A stretch of 35,283 bases of DNA from Cognatishimia sp. (GTDB lineage Bacteria; Pseudomonadota; Alphaproteobacteria; Rhodobacterales; Rhodobacteraceae): assembly GCA_013215215.1 (NCBI GenBank), contig JABSOU010000032.1, forward strand, positions 4,347-39,629, written 5' to 3'. A program made the translations under genes and the position numbers. The notes under the pieces are model-generated. The model was not told where the DNA came from. It made no database searches and was given only the letters and a program-made list of their open reading frames with translations. This document shows, in pieces, positions 15,464 through 24,927 of the stretch; position 1 is the first letter of the stretch; each line of letters starts with the position of its first letter.

Positions 15464-17019
15464 CGGACCCAGACCTCAACGCGGCGGTTCACGCGACGGC
15501 CCCAAGCGGTGTCATCACAGGCAACCGGAAAGGCCTCACCATAGCCGCTGCTTTTGAGGGTGACCTGGCTGAGGTCTGCGGTTTCAGAGGCGGCCTTCAC
15601 GGCCTCAAGCACACGATTGGCGCGGCGCAGGGACACCTGAAGGTTCGCGCTCGCGCCGCCTGATCCGTCGGAAAAGCCGACGAAGGTCAGTTCCTGACCG
15701 TCGAAGTCTCCGCGTTCCAGGCGTTGTGCGAGGAGTTCGACGTTTGAAAGGGAATGCGCGTCGAGCTCAGACACGCCTGCCGTAAAGCGGAACGTCGTTG
15801 TCAGTCGCCGCAGGGGTGACAGATCCACCACCATCTGCTGCAGATCCTCAATCGAGACCGCCTTACCTGCTTGCCCAATCGCATTGACCAGCCGCTCGCC
15901 TTGCGCCGCCATCGGAATTTCTTCGCTCGCCTGATCCACATAGCCCGCACGGCGGATCACAAACTGCGCCGCATCACTTTGCACGTACCGCAGGAAATCC
16001 CGCACGACCTTGGGTTGGCGCAACGCCGGAATGTAGAAATACATCGGCGTGGACAGCGGATAATCCTCGGTTTTGATGCCACGCCGCGTGGCCGAAATCT
16101 CATGCCCACACCCACCGGTCAGTTTCATCGGCAGTGTCCCACCTGTGCGTTCATAGGCCGAGATGCCCAGCGCAAAGGGGTCAAATTGCACCGATCGCAC
16201 CAGATCCGACAGATGCGGATAATAGAGGACTTTTGATGAAAATTTTAAGTTTGCGGGTTTCATCAACTCGTCTTCGATGGCTTGCAAAAGCCCCGACCCG
16301 GGGGCCGGCAAATGCAGCGAAATCGGCGCATCTACGCCGCCCAGTTCCTTCCAATTCTCGATCTTGCCCGCAAAGACCCGCGCCAGTTGCAAGGCAGAGA
16401 GCGATTTCACAGGGTTGCCGAGCTCTGTCACGGGAATCAATGCGCTGAGGGACAGCACGCGGCTCCGGTTGTCGTGGCGCATATCGCCAAGGCCTGATTC
16501 CTCGGCCCGTGCGGCCTCGGGGTCGCGGATTTCGCGCAGGGCCATGGCGATGTCGGCTTCATTGGCGATGAGATCGGCAAAGCCTTCGTCCGTTGTTGTG
16601 CCATTGATCGCGAATCGCGCGATGGTTTCGCCGCTTTGCTGGTTGTTCAATTCATAGAGCACGAGGTTGTCGTTGGAGGCATCGCGCAGGATCGAATAGC
16701 CGTTCCTCAGCGCAAAGGCTTCGACCAAAGCAGGCACCAAAACGTCAGCCATGCTGCTTGCGCCAGAAATCACAACCTCGGCCACATAGTTCGTGAGGCT
16801 TGGGCAGGCAGGGCCCTCGCAGTTCACGCCCGTCCCATCCACGGTCAGAACGCCGTAAATCGTGTCGATTCTGTAGAATTCGCCGTCAAACCCAAGCAAG
16901 GTGCCCGAAATTTCCACGGCCCCATCCGGTGCGGACAGCGTGATATCTTGCGCTGCCGCGGTGAGCACACCGTGAAATAGACAAAGTGCGGCGAGGACCG
17001 CCGCACGAAGATGCCGCAT
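15460..17019 (-). CDS. PstS-like substrate-binding domain fused to OmpA-like domain
   Basis: This 519-residue envelope protein has a signal peptide (MRHLRAAVLAALCLFHGVLTAAAQ). Residues 80-350 resemble the phosphate-binding-protein fold: VVISGASSMADVLVPALVEAF, IADIAMALREIRD-like strands, and KSLSALQLARVFAGKIENW, a classic PstS element. Residues 395-519 resemble the OmpA C-terminal domain: LTFVGFSDGSGGASANLQVS, RRANRVLEAV, SGYGEAFPVACDD and the terminal GRRVNRRVEVWVR. The combination suggests a peptidoglycan-associated ligand sensor, not an ordinary transport component, as no pst genes are nearby. It follows the membrane-anchored gene upstream by 17 bases. Ligand and role are unknown. Confidence 0.78.
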   Translation of the reverse strand: MRHLRAAVLAALCLFHGVLTAAAQDITLSAPDGAVEISGTLLGFDGEFYRIDTIYGVLTVDGTGVNCEGPACPSLTNYVAEVVISGASSMADVLVPALVEAFALRNGYSILRDASNDNLVLYELNNQQSGETIARFAINGTTTDEGFADLIANEADIAMALREIRDPEAARAEESGLGDMRHDNRSRVLSLSALIPVTELGNPVKSLSALQLARVFAGKIENWKELGGVDAPISLHLPAPGSGLLQAIEDELMKPANLKFSSKVLYYPHLSDLVRSVQFDPFALGISAYERTGGTLPMKLTGGCGHEISATRRGIKTEDYPLSTPMYFYIPALRQPKVVRDFLRYVQSDAAQFVIRRAGYVDQASEEIPMAAQGERLVNAIGQAGKAVSIEDLQQMVVDLSPLRRLTTTFRFTAGVSELDAHSLSNVELLAQRLERGDFDGQELTFVGFSDGSGGASANLQVSLRRANRVLEAVKAASETADLSQVTLKSSGYGEAFPVACDDTAWGRRVNRRVEVWVR

Positions 17020-17036
17020 AAATGAACCCTTACTGA

Positions 17037-18107
17037 CTAGCCTTTTTGGGCGAATGTCAGATCTTGAAGCAGATTTTGCAGCACGAGGAAATCACCAGTT
17101 GCGCTACAGCCGGGAATTTCTACGTTGAGTGTCTTTTTGATCGGCGCGCCGCCGGGCGTCACCTGCAACGTCGTCGCAGAGATCGCGCGACCACAGTTTG
17201 CGCCATTGACCTCGGCCTCAACAGTCAGTTGCACGTCGCCTGCTTCGGCGGCGTTCACGGTTGGGAAAGTATAGACGTCCGCCATCCGGGACAGCTCGCT
17301 AAAACCATCGCCAAGGCGCATCAGAAAACCTCCGCGGCCGCCAATCACAGCGGTCAAGTCACGGTCGTTGCCAAACCAGACATGGCCCTCTTCGCCGTAG
17401 GTTGCGCCAAATTCAAGCGCGTGGATTTGCAGACCTGTTTCGCCCATCCATTGGACCGCAACACGGTCATAAAACTGCAGGGAGCCAACATCGGCCGTCG
17501 CAGAGGCCGCGTAGCCATTGGGGAATGTCACATCAAACTGCGCGTCCATCGCCATGGCTGGGACGGAGATCTCGAGCACGCCATCGGCATCGAGGACTTC
17601 GGTAAAGGTCAGGCCCGCGTGCGTGATGGTCACACGGTCACCGGGCAGGCAGCTCGCGGAGACGTTCAGGTTCACCATGGCCGCGACGGCCGGGGTGGCT
17701 GAAACGGCGATGTCACAGCCCAGAAGCGGTGCGTTTTCCTCTTTGGGCATGCTGGCCACAGGAACTTCGCTGGCGACGGTCAGAATAATCGGTTGGGCAG
17801 GCAGGCTGGCTTCAGCGTAGCGTTCTTCTGGCATGGCCGGCAGCGCGTTATCCGCGTCGTTACGGCCCAAAAGTACGTTGGCGTTGAGACCTGTGTCGAT
17901 AGATTTCGCCACCAGCTTGTCGCGCGGTTCTGCTACGGCAGAGGCCTCAAGAGGTGAGCCACTTTGCATCAGGAACCCAATGGCGCCTGCGGTCGCGACG
18001 GTAAAGGCGACCAAGGCCACCTTGGTAGCACTGTCTTTCTTGACGGAGAAATTCTTCAACCGTTTGAGTTTATTTAGGCGCTTAAGTTTCTTTACGTTGA
18101 ACTTCAT
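17037..18107 (-). CDS. Membrane-anchored protein of unknown function, basic N-terminus
   Basis: This 356-residue protein is not assigned to a function. It starts with a strikingly basic amphipathic stretch (KKLKRLNKLKRLKNFSVKK, residues 5-23), then one membrane segment (about 29-47, VALVAFTVATAGAIGFLM), and a long periplasmic part. Residues about 130-200 (CDIAVSATPAVAAMVNL, SCLPGDRVTITHAGLTF) look like a beta-sandwich. C-terminal cysteines occur in NGANCGRAIS and IPGCSATG. I choose the ATG at 18107, with AGGAG 8 bases upstream, over the GTG at 18116. It is followed after 17 bases by the PstS-OmpA gene, so the two may act together in the envelope. Some roseobacter homologues carry the label translocase, probably because secA is adjacent. 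Confidence 0.7.
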   Translation of the reverse strand: MKFNVKKLKRLNKLKRLKNFSVKKDSATKVALVAFTVATAGAIGFLMQSGSPLEASAVAEPRDKLVAKSIDTGLNANVLLGRNDADNALPAMPEERYAEASLPAQPIILTVASEVPVASMPKEENAPLLGCDIAVSATPAVAAMVNLNVSASCLPGDRVTITHAGLTFTEVLDADGVLEISVPAMAMDAQFDVTFPNGYAASATADVGSLQFYDRVAVQWMGETGLQIHALEFGATYGEEGHVWFGNDRDLTAVIGGRGGFLMRLGDGFSELSRMADVYTFPTVNAAEAGDVQLTVEAEVNGANCGRAISATTLQVTPGGAPIKKTLNVEIPGCSATGDFLVLQNLLQDLTFAQKG

Positions 18108-18155
18108 CGGGCCCACTCCTGCTCACAAAAACCCAAGTGTGTTTATGAACAGGAA

Positions 18156-18180
18156 AAAGGGCGCGAAAGTGGCGCCCTTT
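18156..18180 (-). terminator. Rho-independent terminator of secA
   Basis: AAAGGGCGC (18156-18164) pairs with GCGCCCTTT (18172-18180) around a 7-base loop. Read on the minus strand it is followed by TTTTTCCTGTT. It lies about 30 bases past the secA stop and separates secA from the membrane-protein gene. Confidence 0.8.
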
Positions 18181-18211
18181 GGGTGATTTGTGGAAACTTT
18201 AGCGAGTCAGC

Positions 18212-20911
18212 CTAGGAATAGCTGCCGTGGCAATGCTTGAATTTCTTGCCTGATCCACATGGGCATGGGTCATTTCGACCCGGATTTCCCCAAGTGGAGC
18301 GGTCGTCTTCGTCAAAGCCTTCGACCAGCGGCACATATTTGTTTTTCGGAGCCTCATCCCCCGGCTGCGCCTGGTTGATGGCTTCTTGCTGTGCCTGGAT
18401 CTGCGCAATCATCGCGCGCTGTTCTTCTTCGGTCAGCGGGCGGATTTTGCCGAGGTTCTTGGTAACGTCTTCGCGCAGACCTTCAAGCAGGCCTTCAAAC
18501 AGTTGGAAGGCTTCGGTCTTGTATTCGTTCAGCGGATCACGCTGGGCATAGCCGCGGAACCCGACCACAGAGCGCAGGTGTTCGAGCGTCAGCAGATGCT
18601 CGCGCCATTTGCTGTCGATGGTCTGCAAAAGCAGCTGTTTTTCGATGTTGCGCATCGCGTCTGGGCCAAATTGTACGGCCTTTTGCGCCATGAACTCGTC
18701 CGCCGCTTTTTCCAGACGTTCCTGGATGTCTTCGTCATCCACGCCTTCTTCGGCGGCCCATTCCACCACCGGAGCATCGATGCCGACGTTTTCCTGTAGC
18801 GAGGCCTTGAGGCCTTCGGTGTCCCATTGTTCGGCATAGGATTTTGGCGGCATGTGGATGTCGATCAGATCGGCGATCACCTCGTGACGCATGTCCTGCA
18901 CGATTTCAGACAGATCCTCGGCTTCCATGATCTCACGGCGCTGGCCAAAGATCACTTTCCGCTGGTCGTTCATCACGTCGTCAAACTTCAGAAGCTGTTT
19001 CCGGATGTCAAAGTTGCGGCCTTCGACCTTGGCCTGCGCGCGCTCTAGCGATTTGTTCACCCAAGGGTGCACGATGGCTTCGCCCTCTTGCATGCCCAGA
19101 GTGGACAGCACCTTGTCCAGACGGTCTGAGCCGAAAATCCGCATCAGGTCATCTTCCAAAGATAGGAAGAAGGCCGAGCGACCCGGATCCCCTTGACGGC
19201 CGGAACGACCACGCAGCTGGTTGTCGATGCGGCGGCTTTCGTGGCGTTCGGTGGCCAGAACGAACAGGCCACCGGCCTCTTTGACCGCGTTCTCATCCGC
19301 CTGGTGGCCCTCTTCGATCCGGGCCCGAATCTCATCGGGATTGGCTTCGGGATCGGCGGCAATGGCTTCCATGATCTTAAACTCGACGTTGCCGCCCAGT
19401 TTAATGTCGGTACCACGGCCCGCCATGTTGGTCGCGATAGTCACCGCACCCAACTTGCCCGCGTCGGCCACGATCTGCGCCTCTTGCTCGTGCTGGCGCG
19501 CGTTCAGGACGTTGTGCTCGATCCCCGCATCGTTCAGCAATTGCGACAACAGCTCGGATTTCTCAATCGAGGTCGTGCCCACGAGGGTCGGTTGTCCCTT
19601 TTCCTTGGACTCTTTGATCGTATTCACAATCGCGTCGTATTTTTCTTTGGCCGTGCGATAGACCGCGTCGTCCTCGTCCTTCCGCGCCACAGGCCGGTTG
19701 GTTGGAACCTCAACAACGCCCAGACCATAGATTTCTGCAAATTCGTCAGCCTCGGTCAGCGCCGTGCCGGTCATGCCGCCCAGCTTGTCATAAAGACGGA
19801 AGTAGTTCTGGAAGGTCACCTGCGCCAAGGTCACGTTCTCAGGTTTGATCGACACACCCTCTTTGGCCTCAATCGCCTGATGCAAACCCTCGGACAAACG
19901 ACGGCCCGCCATCATACGGCCCGTGAATTCGTCGATCAAAACAACCTCATCGCCGCGCACGATGTAGTCTTTGTCTTTGGTGAAAAGCTTGTGCGCGCGC
20001 AGACCCTGGTTCACATGGTGCACAATCGTAGTGCTTTCCGGATCATAGAGCGACTGCCCCTCAGGCAGGATCTCCGCCTCAAGCAGTTTGGCTTCAAGCC
20101 AGTCGTTGCCATCGTCGGTAAAAGACACAGCGCGGGTTTTTTCATCGAGCGTAAAGTGCTCATCGCCGATGTCAGGAATGATCTTGTCGATCGCCATGTA
20201 CATATCGGTGCGGTCCGCAGCAGGCCCCGAGATGATCAGCGGCGTCCGGGCTTCGTCGATCAGGATCGAGTCGACCTCGTCCACGATGGCGAAATAGTGG
20301 TTGCGCTGGAAGATCTGGTTCAGCTCGGACTTCATGTTGTCGCGCAGATAGTCAAAGCCCAGCTCGTTGTTCGTGGCGTAGGTCACGTCGCAGCCATAGG
20401 CCGCTTTCTTTTCCTCGTCAGGCTGCTGCGGGTAAACAACACCAGTGGTCAGGCCCAACGCGCCATAGACCTTGCTCATCCATTCCGCGTCACGTTTCGC
20501 GAGGTAGTCGTTCACGGTGACGATATGCACGCCCTTGCCGGTCAGAGCATTCAGATAGGCCGGGAAGGTCGCCACGAGGGTTTTGCCCTCACCGGTTTTC
20601 ATTTCCGAGATATTGCCCTGATGCAGGAACATCCCGCCCATGAGCTGCGTATCAAAAGCGCGCAAACCAAGCGCGCGTTTCGCGGCCTCGCGGCAGTTTG
20701 CAAAGGCTTCGGGCAGGATCGCGTCAAGGCTTTCGCCCCCTTCCACGCGTGCTTTATATTCCGCGGTCTTTTCGATCAGCCCCTCGTCGCTCAGAGCTTC
20801 AAACTCTGGCTCCAGCGCGTTGATCTTTTCGACTATGGTTTTGGTCGCCTTGATCTTTCGGTCGTTCGGCGTTCCGAAGACCATTTTGGACAGTTTTCCA
20901 AAACCCAACAT
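18212..20911 (-). CDS. secA: Preprotein translocase ATPase SecA
   Basis: This 899-residue motor drives unfolded preproteins through SecYEG. The N-terminus [20 protein letters not shown] is the family norm. The ATG at 20911 has AAGGA 9 bases upstream, so an in-frame extension to 20977 is rejected. Walker A is [17 protein letters not shown], the [19 protein letters not shown] segment holds Walker B, and helicase motif VI is [13 protein letters not shown]. The C-terminal zinc domain [14 protein letters not shown], which binds SecB and ribosomes, is intact. Divergent from a parvulin gene; a terminator follows. Length matches alphaproteobacterial SecA. Confidence 0.98.
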   Translation of the reverse strand: MLGFGKLSKMVFGTPNDRKIKATKTIVEKINALEPEFEALSDEGLIEKTAEYKARVEGGESLDAILPEAFANCREAAKRALGLRAFDTQLMGGMFLHQGNISEMKTGEGKTLVATFPAYLNALTGKGVHIVTVNDYLAKRDAEWMSKVYGALGLTTGVVYPQQPDEEKKAAYGCDVTYATNNELGFDYLRDNMKSELNQIFQRNHYFAIVDEVDSILIDEARTPLIISGPAADRTDMYMAIDKIIPDIGDEHFTLDEKTRAVSFTDDGNDWLEAKLLEAEILPEGQSLYDPESTTIVHHVNQGLRAHKLFTKDKDYIVRGDEVVLIDEFTGRMMAGRRLSEGLHQAIEAKEGVSIKPENVTLAQVTFQNYFRLYDKLGGMTGTALTEADEFAEIYGLGVVEVPTNRPVARKDEDDAVYRTAKEKYDAIVNTIKESKEKGQPTLVGTTSIEKSELLSQLLNDAGIEHNVLNARQHEQEAQIVADAGKLGAVTIATNMAGRGTDIKLGGNVEFKIMEAIAADPEANPDEIRARIEEGHQADENAVKEAGGLFVLATERHESRRIDNQLRGRSGRQGDPGRSAFFLSLEDDLMRIFGSDRLDKVLSTLGMQEGEAIVHPWVNKSLERAQAKVEGRNFDIRKQLLKFDDVMNDQRKVIFGQRREIMEAEDLSEIVQDMRHEVIADLIDIHMPPKSYAEQWDTEGLKASLQENVGIDAPVVEWAAEEGVDDEDIQERLEKAADEFMAQKAVQFGPDAMRNIEKQLLLQTIDSKWREHLLTLEHLRSVVGFRGYAQRDPLNEYKTEAFQLFEGLLEGLREDVTKNLGKIRPLTEEEQRAMIAQIQAQQEAINQAQPGDEAPKNKYVPLVEGFDEDDRSTWGNPGRNDPCPCGSGKKFKHCHGSYS

Positions 20912-21015
20912 GCGAATGTGTCCTTCGTTGACAAAATCTTTAGCCGCTTGTGCTTGCTCGTTCTGATGCCTGCTCATAGAAACAGGGCAAAGGACTCGTG
21001 CATCGGCCTCAAAGC

Positions 21016-21044
21016 GATGTAAGCGCCTATATATACAGTGTCAA
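21016..21044 (-). promoter_or_regulatory. Candidate secA promoter
   Basis: On the minus strand a perfect TTGACA (21039-21044) is followed after 17 bases by TACATC (21016-21021), a weak -10. It lies about 105 bases before the secA ATG. A TATATATA stretch in the spacer could serve the divergent parvulin gene, but no matching -35 box was found. Confidence 0.4.
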
Positions 21045-21082
21045 CGCCGCCCCCCGTCGCGGCCCGAACCAAGGACGTTTCG

Positions 21083-21934
21083 ATGTCAAAAACACTCAAA
21101 GCTTTGCGTATTTCCGCGGCAGGTCTTTTCTTTGCGCTTCCTGCTTTTGCTCAGGAAACACCGACGGCTGACACCGTTGTGGCCACGGTGAATAACGCAG
21201 AGATCACATTGGGTCACATGATTGCGGTACGCGAGACACTGCCAGCGCAATATCAACAATTGGCGCCTGAGGTTCTGTTCAGCGGCATTTTGGACCAGAT
21301 CATTCAACAAACCCTACTGGCGCAGGCGGTTGGAGACGACATTCCGACCCGCACTGCGAAAACGCTGGAAGTGCAGCGCACGGCTATTTTGGCGGATGCC
21401 GCCGTTGATGCTGCGATCTCTGCGCGGGTAGACGATGCAGCTTTGCAAGCGGCTTATGATGCGAAGTACGGCAATTTCGCAGGCGCGCAGGAGTTTGATG
21501 CAAGCCACATTCTGGTAGAAACCGAAGAAGAAGCCCAAGCCATCGCCACCGAGATCCGCGCCGGTGCTGATTTCGCGGAAACCGCCAAAGCCAAGTCCAC
21601 CGGCCCCTCCGGCCCACGCGGCGGCGCTTTGGGCTGGTTTGGCCCAGGTCAGATGGTGCCGCCGTTTGAGGCAGCCGTGGCAGAGCTGAAGGTCGGAGAG
21701 GTCTCTGATCCGGTTGAAACGCAATTTGGCTGGCACGTGATCATCCTGAACGACACGCGCACCCAAGAAGCGCCAACATTTGAGATGGTTCTGTCGGAAA
21801 TTCAGGTTGATGCAGAGAATGCTGCCGCGGCGGCCTATGTGGCAGAACTGGCGGAAAACGGCACAGTGGACCAATCCGCGGCCGAGGGCCTGGACCCGAA
21901 CTTGATCGCGCAATTCGAACTGCTGGACGAGTAA
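21083..21934 (+). CDS. Periplasmic parvulin-type peptidyl-prolyl isomerase
   Basis: This 283-residue folding factor catalyses cis-trans isomerisation of proline peptide bonds in exported proteins (SurA/PrsA/PpiD relatives). It has a signal peptide ([24 protein letters not shown], cut after about residue 23). A SurA-N-like helical region follows (about 30-115). The PpiC rotamase domain (about 135-230) carries [34 protein letters not shown] and [12 protein letters not shown]. The ATG at 21083 has AAGGA 7 bases upstream, so an upstream GTG at 21038 is rejected. Divergent from secA and followed one base later by argJ, with which it is probably co-transcribed. Confidence 0.92.
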   Translation: MSKTLKALRISAAGLFFALPAFAQETPTADTVVATVNNAEITLGHMIAVRETLPAQYQQLAPEVLFSGILDQIIQQTLLAQAVGDDIPTRTAKTLEVQRTAILADAAVDAAISARVDDAALQAAYDAKYGNFAGAQEFDASHILVETEEEAQAIATEIRAGADFAETAKAKSTGPSGPRGGALGWFGPGQMVPPFEAAVAELKVGEVSDPVETQFGWHVIILNDTRTQEAPTFEMVLSEIQVDAENAAAAAYVAELAENGTVDQSAAEGLDPNLIAQFELLDE

Positions 21935-21935
21935 A

Positions 21936-23165
21936 TTGGCTGACATCACCGCTGTCTCCCCGCTCGCACCTGAGGGATTTCCAGAGCTACCTGTGATCGA
22001 CGGTGTGCGTTTTGCCGCCGTTGAAGCCGGTGTGAAATATCAGGGTCGCAAAGACGTGACCCTGATCGAGCTCGCGCCCGGATCGTCGGTTGCGGGGGTT
22101 TTCACGAAATCCGCGACGCGTTCGGCCAACGTGCTGGATTGTCAGGTAAAAGTCGGGTTGGACAGCGACGCGGGGGCTGCGTTTATCATCAATTCCGGCA
22201 ACTCCAACGCCTTTACGGGCCGCGCGGGCGAAGGCTCGGTCGCGGCGATTTGTGAGGCCGTGGCGGGCGTCACTGGCCTGCCGCAGGAGCGTGTTTTCAC
22301 CTCATCCACTGGCGTCATCGGCGAACGCCTGCCCCATGACCGCATCACCGCGAAGATCGACGAATTGGTGGCTGGCCTGACGCCGGACGCGATTGAGGAT
22401 GCAGCCCACGGCATCATGACCACCGACACCTATGCCAAGGGTGCCGGAACGACGGTTATGATCGACGGCCAACCTGTGAAAATCGCAGGGATCGCCAAAG
22501 GATCCGGCATGATCGCGCCGGATATGGCGACGATGCTGGTCTATATTTTCACCGACGCCAAGGTCGAGCGCGCGCTGTTGCAACAGATCCTGTCAGAGCT
22601 CACCGATGTGACGTTTAACGCGATCACCGTGGATAGCGACACCTCGACCTCTGACACACTGTTGTTAGGCGCAACGGGGGCATCGGGTGTCGAGATCAAG
22701 GAAGCCGAAGGACCCTTTGCGGCGGGTTTGCACGAGGTCATGCTGGACCTGGCGCATCTGGTCGTGCGCGACGGTGAGGGCGCGACGAAATTTGTGGAAA
22801 TTTCAGTGACCGGCGCGGCCAGCGATCAGGACGCGAAAACCCATGCTTCGGCCATCGCGAACTCTCCGCTGGTGAAAACCGCCATCGCGGGCGAAGACCC
22901 TAACTGGGGCCGCATCGTCATGGCCATCGGGAAATCCGGGGCTACGGCGGATCGTGACCTGCTGACCATCCATTTCGGGGACGTTCTGGTGGCCGAGAAA
23001 GGCTGGGTGGCGGAAAGCTATTCTGAGGAAGCAGGGGCGGCCTATATGATGGCGCAAGAGCTGGCGATCCGCGTGGATCTGGGGCTCGGTGACGGCGCGG
23101 CCAAGGTTTGGACCTGCGATCTGACCCATGGCTACATCACGATTAACGCGGATTATCGGTCATGA
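21936..23165 (+). CDS. argJ: Bifunctional ornithine acetyltransferase / N-acetylglutamate synthase ArgJ
   Basis: This 409-residue enzyme transfers the acetyl group from N-acetylornithine to glutamate, recycling it in arginine synthesis. The proenzyme cleaves itself before Thr199 in GSGMIAPDMATML, giving alpha and beta chains with that threonine as nucleophile. Other family segments are AAFIINSGNSNAFTG, FTSSTGVIGERLP, AITVDSDTSTSDT and GEDPNWGRIVMAIG. It starts with TTG at 21936, one base after the isomerase stop, and the start MADITAVSPLAP fits homologues. It overlaps mutT by ATGA. Whether it also has the acetyl-CoA-dependent synthase activity cannot be read from sequence alone. Confidence 0.96.
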   Translation: MADITAVSPLAPEGFPELPVIDGVRFAAVEAGVKYQGRKDVTLIELAPGSSVAGVFTKSATRSANVLDCQVKVGLDSDAGAAFIINSGNSNAFTGRAGEGSVAAICEAVAGVTGLPQERVFTSSTGVIGERLPHDRITAKIDELVAGLTPDAIEDAAHGIMTTDTYAKGAGTTVMIDGQPVKIAGIAKGSGMIAPDMATMLVYIFTDAKVERALLQQILSELTDVTFNAITVDSDTSTSDTLLLGATGASGVEIKEAEGPFAAGLHEVMLDLAHLVVRDGEGATKFVEISVTGAASDQDAKTHASAIANSPLVKTAIAGEDPNWGRIVMAIGKSGATADRDLLTIHFGDVLVAEKGWVAESYSEEAGAAYMMAQELAIRVDLGLGDGAAKVWTCDLTHGYITINADYRS

Positions 23166-23560
23166 AGTCGGTTCTGGTCTCTGCGGTCTGTCTGATCGAC
23201 CGCGACGGGCGGGTGTTGTTGGCGCAACGGCCCGAAGGGAAATCCATGGCGGGTCTTTGGGAGTTTCCCGGCGGCAAGGTTGAGGACGGCGAGACGCCGG
23301 AGGTCGCCTTGATCCGAGAGCTTGAAGAAGAGCTAGGCATCAACACCTGGGAAAGCTGCCTGGCGCCACTGACTTTTGCGTCGCATACATACGAAAAGTT
23401 CCACCTGCTGATGCCACTCTTCGCCTGCCGCAAATGGGAAGGCACACCGATCGCGCGTGAGGGTCAGGTCTTGAAATGGGTCTATCCCAAGGATTTCCGC
23501 GACTATCCAATGCCGCCAGCGGATATACCGCTCATTCCCATGATTAGGGACTGGGTTTAG
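23162..23560 (+). CDS. mutT: 8-oxo-dGTP diphosphatase MutT (Nudix hydrolase)
   Basis: This 132-residue Nudix hydrolase removes oxidised dGTP from the nucleotide pool to prevent A-to-C transversions. The Nudix box is perfect: Gly38, Glu44, Arg52-Glu53-Leu54, Glu56-Glu57 and Gly59-Ile60. The N-terminal VSAVCLIDRDGRVLLAQRP and GLWEFPGGKVEDGE are typical MutT. The start overlaps the argJ stop as ATGA, implying translational coupling. An argJ-mutT pairing is common in Rhodobacteraceae as far as I recall. It ends 6 bases before the convergent nitroreductase gene, with no terminator between. Confidence 0.94.
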   Translation: MKSVLVSAVCLIDRDGRVLLAQRPEGKSMAGLWEFPGGKVEDGETPEVALIRELEEELGINTWESCLAPLTFASHTYEKFHLLMPLFACRKWEGTPIAREGQVLKWVYPKDFRDYPMPPADIPLIPMIRDWV

Positions 23561-23566
23561 CCGAAT

Positions 23567-24265
23567 TTACGTGCCTTCGCGAAAGGTCGAAATCTCTTCG
23601 AGCGGTTTCTTGTATTTCGCGACCTTTGGCACTTTTGCATCGTCGCTCGGGTGGCCAACTGCGACAATCATGATGGGTTTTTCGTTGTCTGGTCGCCCTA
23701 AAAGACCGTTAAGAAACTTCATAGGGTTGGGTGTATGCGTCAGGGTAACCAACCCCGCGGTGTGAAGCGCGGTTAGCAAAAACCCGGATGCGATCCCGGT
23801 ACTCTCTGGCACATAGTAATTTTTGTACCGCGAACCATCCGCAAGCTGCCCCCAACGCTGTGCGAAGATCACGATCAACCAAGGCGCGTCCTCGAGATGA
23901 GGTTTTTCAGCATTTGTTCCGATGGGTTCTAACGCTTTAATCCATTCGTCCCCTGCGCCGCCGGCATAAAACTTGACCTCTTCTTCTTCTGCGGCCACTC
24001 GAATTTGCCGTTTGATGGCTGGGTCGGAAATTGCCACGAAGTGCCAGGGCTGGTGATTGGCGCCGGACGGTGCCGTTCCGGCTGCGCGGATGCAGTTTTG
24101 GATCACTTGTTTGGAAACAGGTCGGGTAGAATAGTCCCTAACCGTATGTCGGCGCGTCATATGCGAATAGAAATCCGCAGCAGCAGCCTCCATCTCTTCG
24201 TCGCTCATGTCTGACCGATCAGGTAGTTCAATTGCTGAATATTGTAGGTCTTCTTTTGCAAACAT
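23567..24265 (-). CDS. Nitroreductase-family flavoprotein, iodotyrosine deiodinase-like
   Basis: This 232-residue FMN enzyme belongs to the nitroreductase fold and resembles vertebrate iodotyrosine deiodinase (IYD) more than typical nitroreductases. FMN-binding elements include RRHTVRDYSTRPV (38-50) and AAGTAPSGANHQPWHFV (61-77). Glu96, Tyr100 and Lys121 match, in identity and spacing, the Glu-Tyr-Lys triad that closes over halotyrosine in IYD (human 157, 161 and 182 from memory). Trp108, Thr117 and Asn118 also align. The tail KKPLEEI matches KPLDQI. I take the start at 24265; the frame extends to 24322 but MFAKEDLQY is the more likely start, though its ribosome site is poor. The substrate is inferred, not known. 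Confidence 0.8.
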   Translation of the reverse strand: MFAKEDLQYSAIELPDRSDMSDEEMEAAAADFYSHMTRRHTVRDYSTRPVSKQVIQNCIRAAGTAPSGANHQPWHFVAISDPAIKRQIRVAAEEEEVKFYAGGAGDEWIKALEPIGTNAEKPHLEDAPWLIVIFAQRWGQLADGSRYKNYYVPESTGIASGFLLTALHTAGLVTLTHTPNPMKFLNGLLGRPDNEKPIMIVAVGHPSDDAKVPKVAKYKKPLEEISTFREGT

Positions 24266-24416
24266 GGCGCGCCCGGAACTATTGTTTTGCGGGAGCCTAA
24301 GAGGGAAAACCGTGACCAGCAAGGCAGGTTAATTTCTGAATGCGCAATCAATCGGTTGACCTCGCAACAAATTGTGCTCCTTCTAAGCGCGCCTTGGAAT
24401 TAAATCAGAGTTCGAT

Positions 24417-24875
24417 ATGAGCTGGCTGCGCCGCAATGCTGAACCTATCGAAGCCGTCGCGGCCTCAATCACTGCATGTGTCACCCTAGGTGCCTTGGTG
24501 GCGATATCCATTCAGCTCGAGGCCAATGACTTGGTGTCACGCCAGCAATCCGCTCGTGAAAGCTATCGCAGCCACTTGGCCCTCGCGACGGCTAATCCAG
24601 ACTTCGCAGCTCCGGCAGACACATGTGCGTTGCTCCAATCGGATCGAGCAGGGGCCTATGAGTCTTTCGTTGAACATCTGTTTTACTCCGCAGAGCAAAT
24701 GTTGGCTGTCGAAGATGGGTGGCAGGATACGTTTCAAGAAAAGCTTGGTCAGCACGCGGCCTATCTCTGCATGGAAGACACAGCGCGCGGGGATACGCCT
24801 GAATTAATCGCGCTCTTGCAAAGGTTCAGAGCGACAGCTTGCACCGCTGAAATCACTTGCCAGACAGAAAATTGA
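24417..24875 (+). CDS. Small single-pass membrane protein, unknown function
   Basis: This 152-residue protein is not recognised. It has a short basic N-terminus (MSWLRRNAEPIE), one membrane segment (about 13-34, VAASITACVTLGALVAISI), then a soluble helical domain. The segment ARESYRSHLALATANPDFA (45-63) recalls a motif seen in many one-pass proteins of unknown function, where a Tyr-x-x-x-Leu helix precedes Asn-Pro. Four cysteines occur in the soluble part (DTCALL, YLCMED, ATACTAE, ITCQTEN). It is divergent from the nitroreductase with about 150 bases between starts, and shares a bidirectional terminator with infB. Coding is supported by an ATG start, codon pattern and position before a terminator. 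Confidence 0.6.
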   Translation: MSWLRRNAEPIEAVAASITACVTLGALVAISIQLEANDLVSRQQSARESYRSHLALATANPDFAAPADTCALLQSDRAGAYESFVEHLFYSAEQMLAVEDGWQDTFQEKLGQHAAYLCMEDTARGDTPELIALLQRFRATACTAEITCQTEN

Positions 24876-24883
24876 ACGAAAAA

Positions 24884-24902
24884 CGCCGCCCAATGGGCGG
24901 CG
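24884..24902. terminator. Bidirectional Rho-independent terminator
   Basis: The stem CGCCGCCC/GGGCGGCG with loop AAT lies between the convergent small membrane protein gene (+) and infB (-). On the minus strand TTTTTCG follows, and on the plus strand CTTTCTATTTC follows. Confidence 0.82.
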
Positions 24903-24927
24903 CTTTCTATTTCTATCGGTCAGACCC

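Noticed and set aside
20912..20977. 22-residue N-terminal extension of SecA
   Set aside because: The ATG at 20911 has a proper ribosome site and gives the family-standard start MLGFGKL; the upstream region more likely is leader.
19193..21022. Long plus-strand open frame opposite secA (609 codons)
   Set aside because: It is the antisense shadow of secA; the translated product has no recognisable domain and is rich in His and Arg as expected of such shadows.
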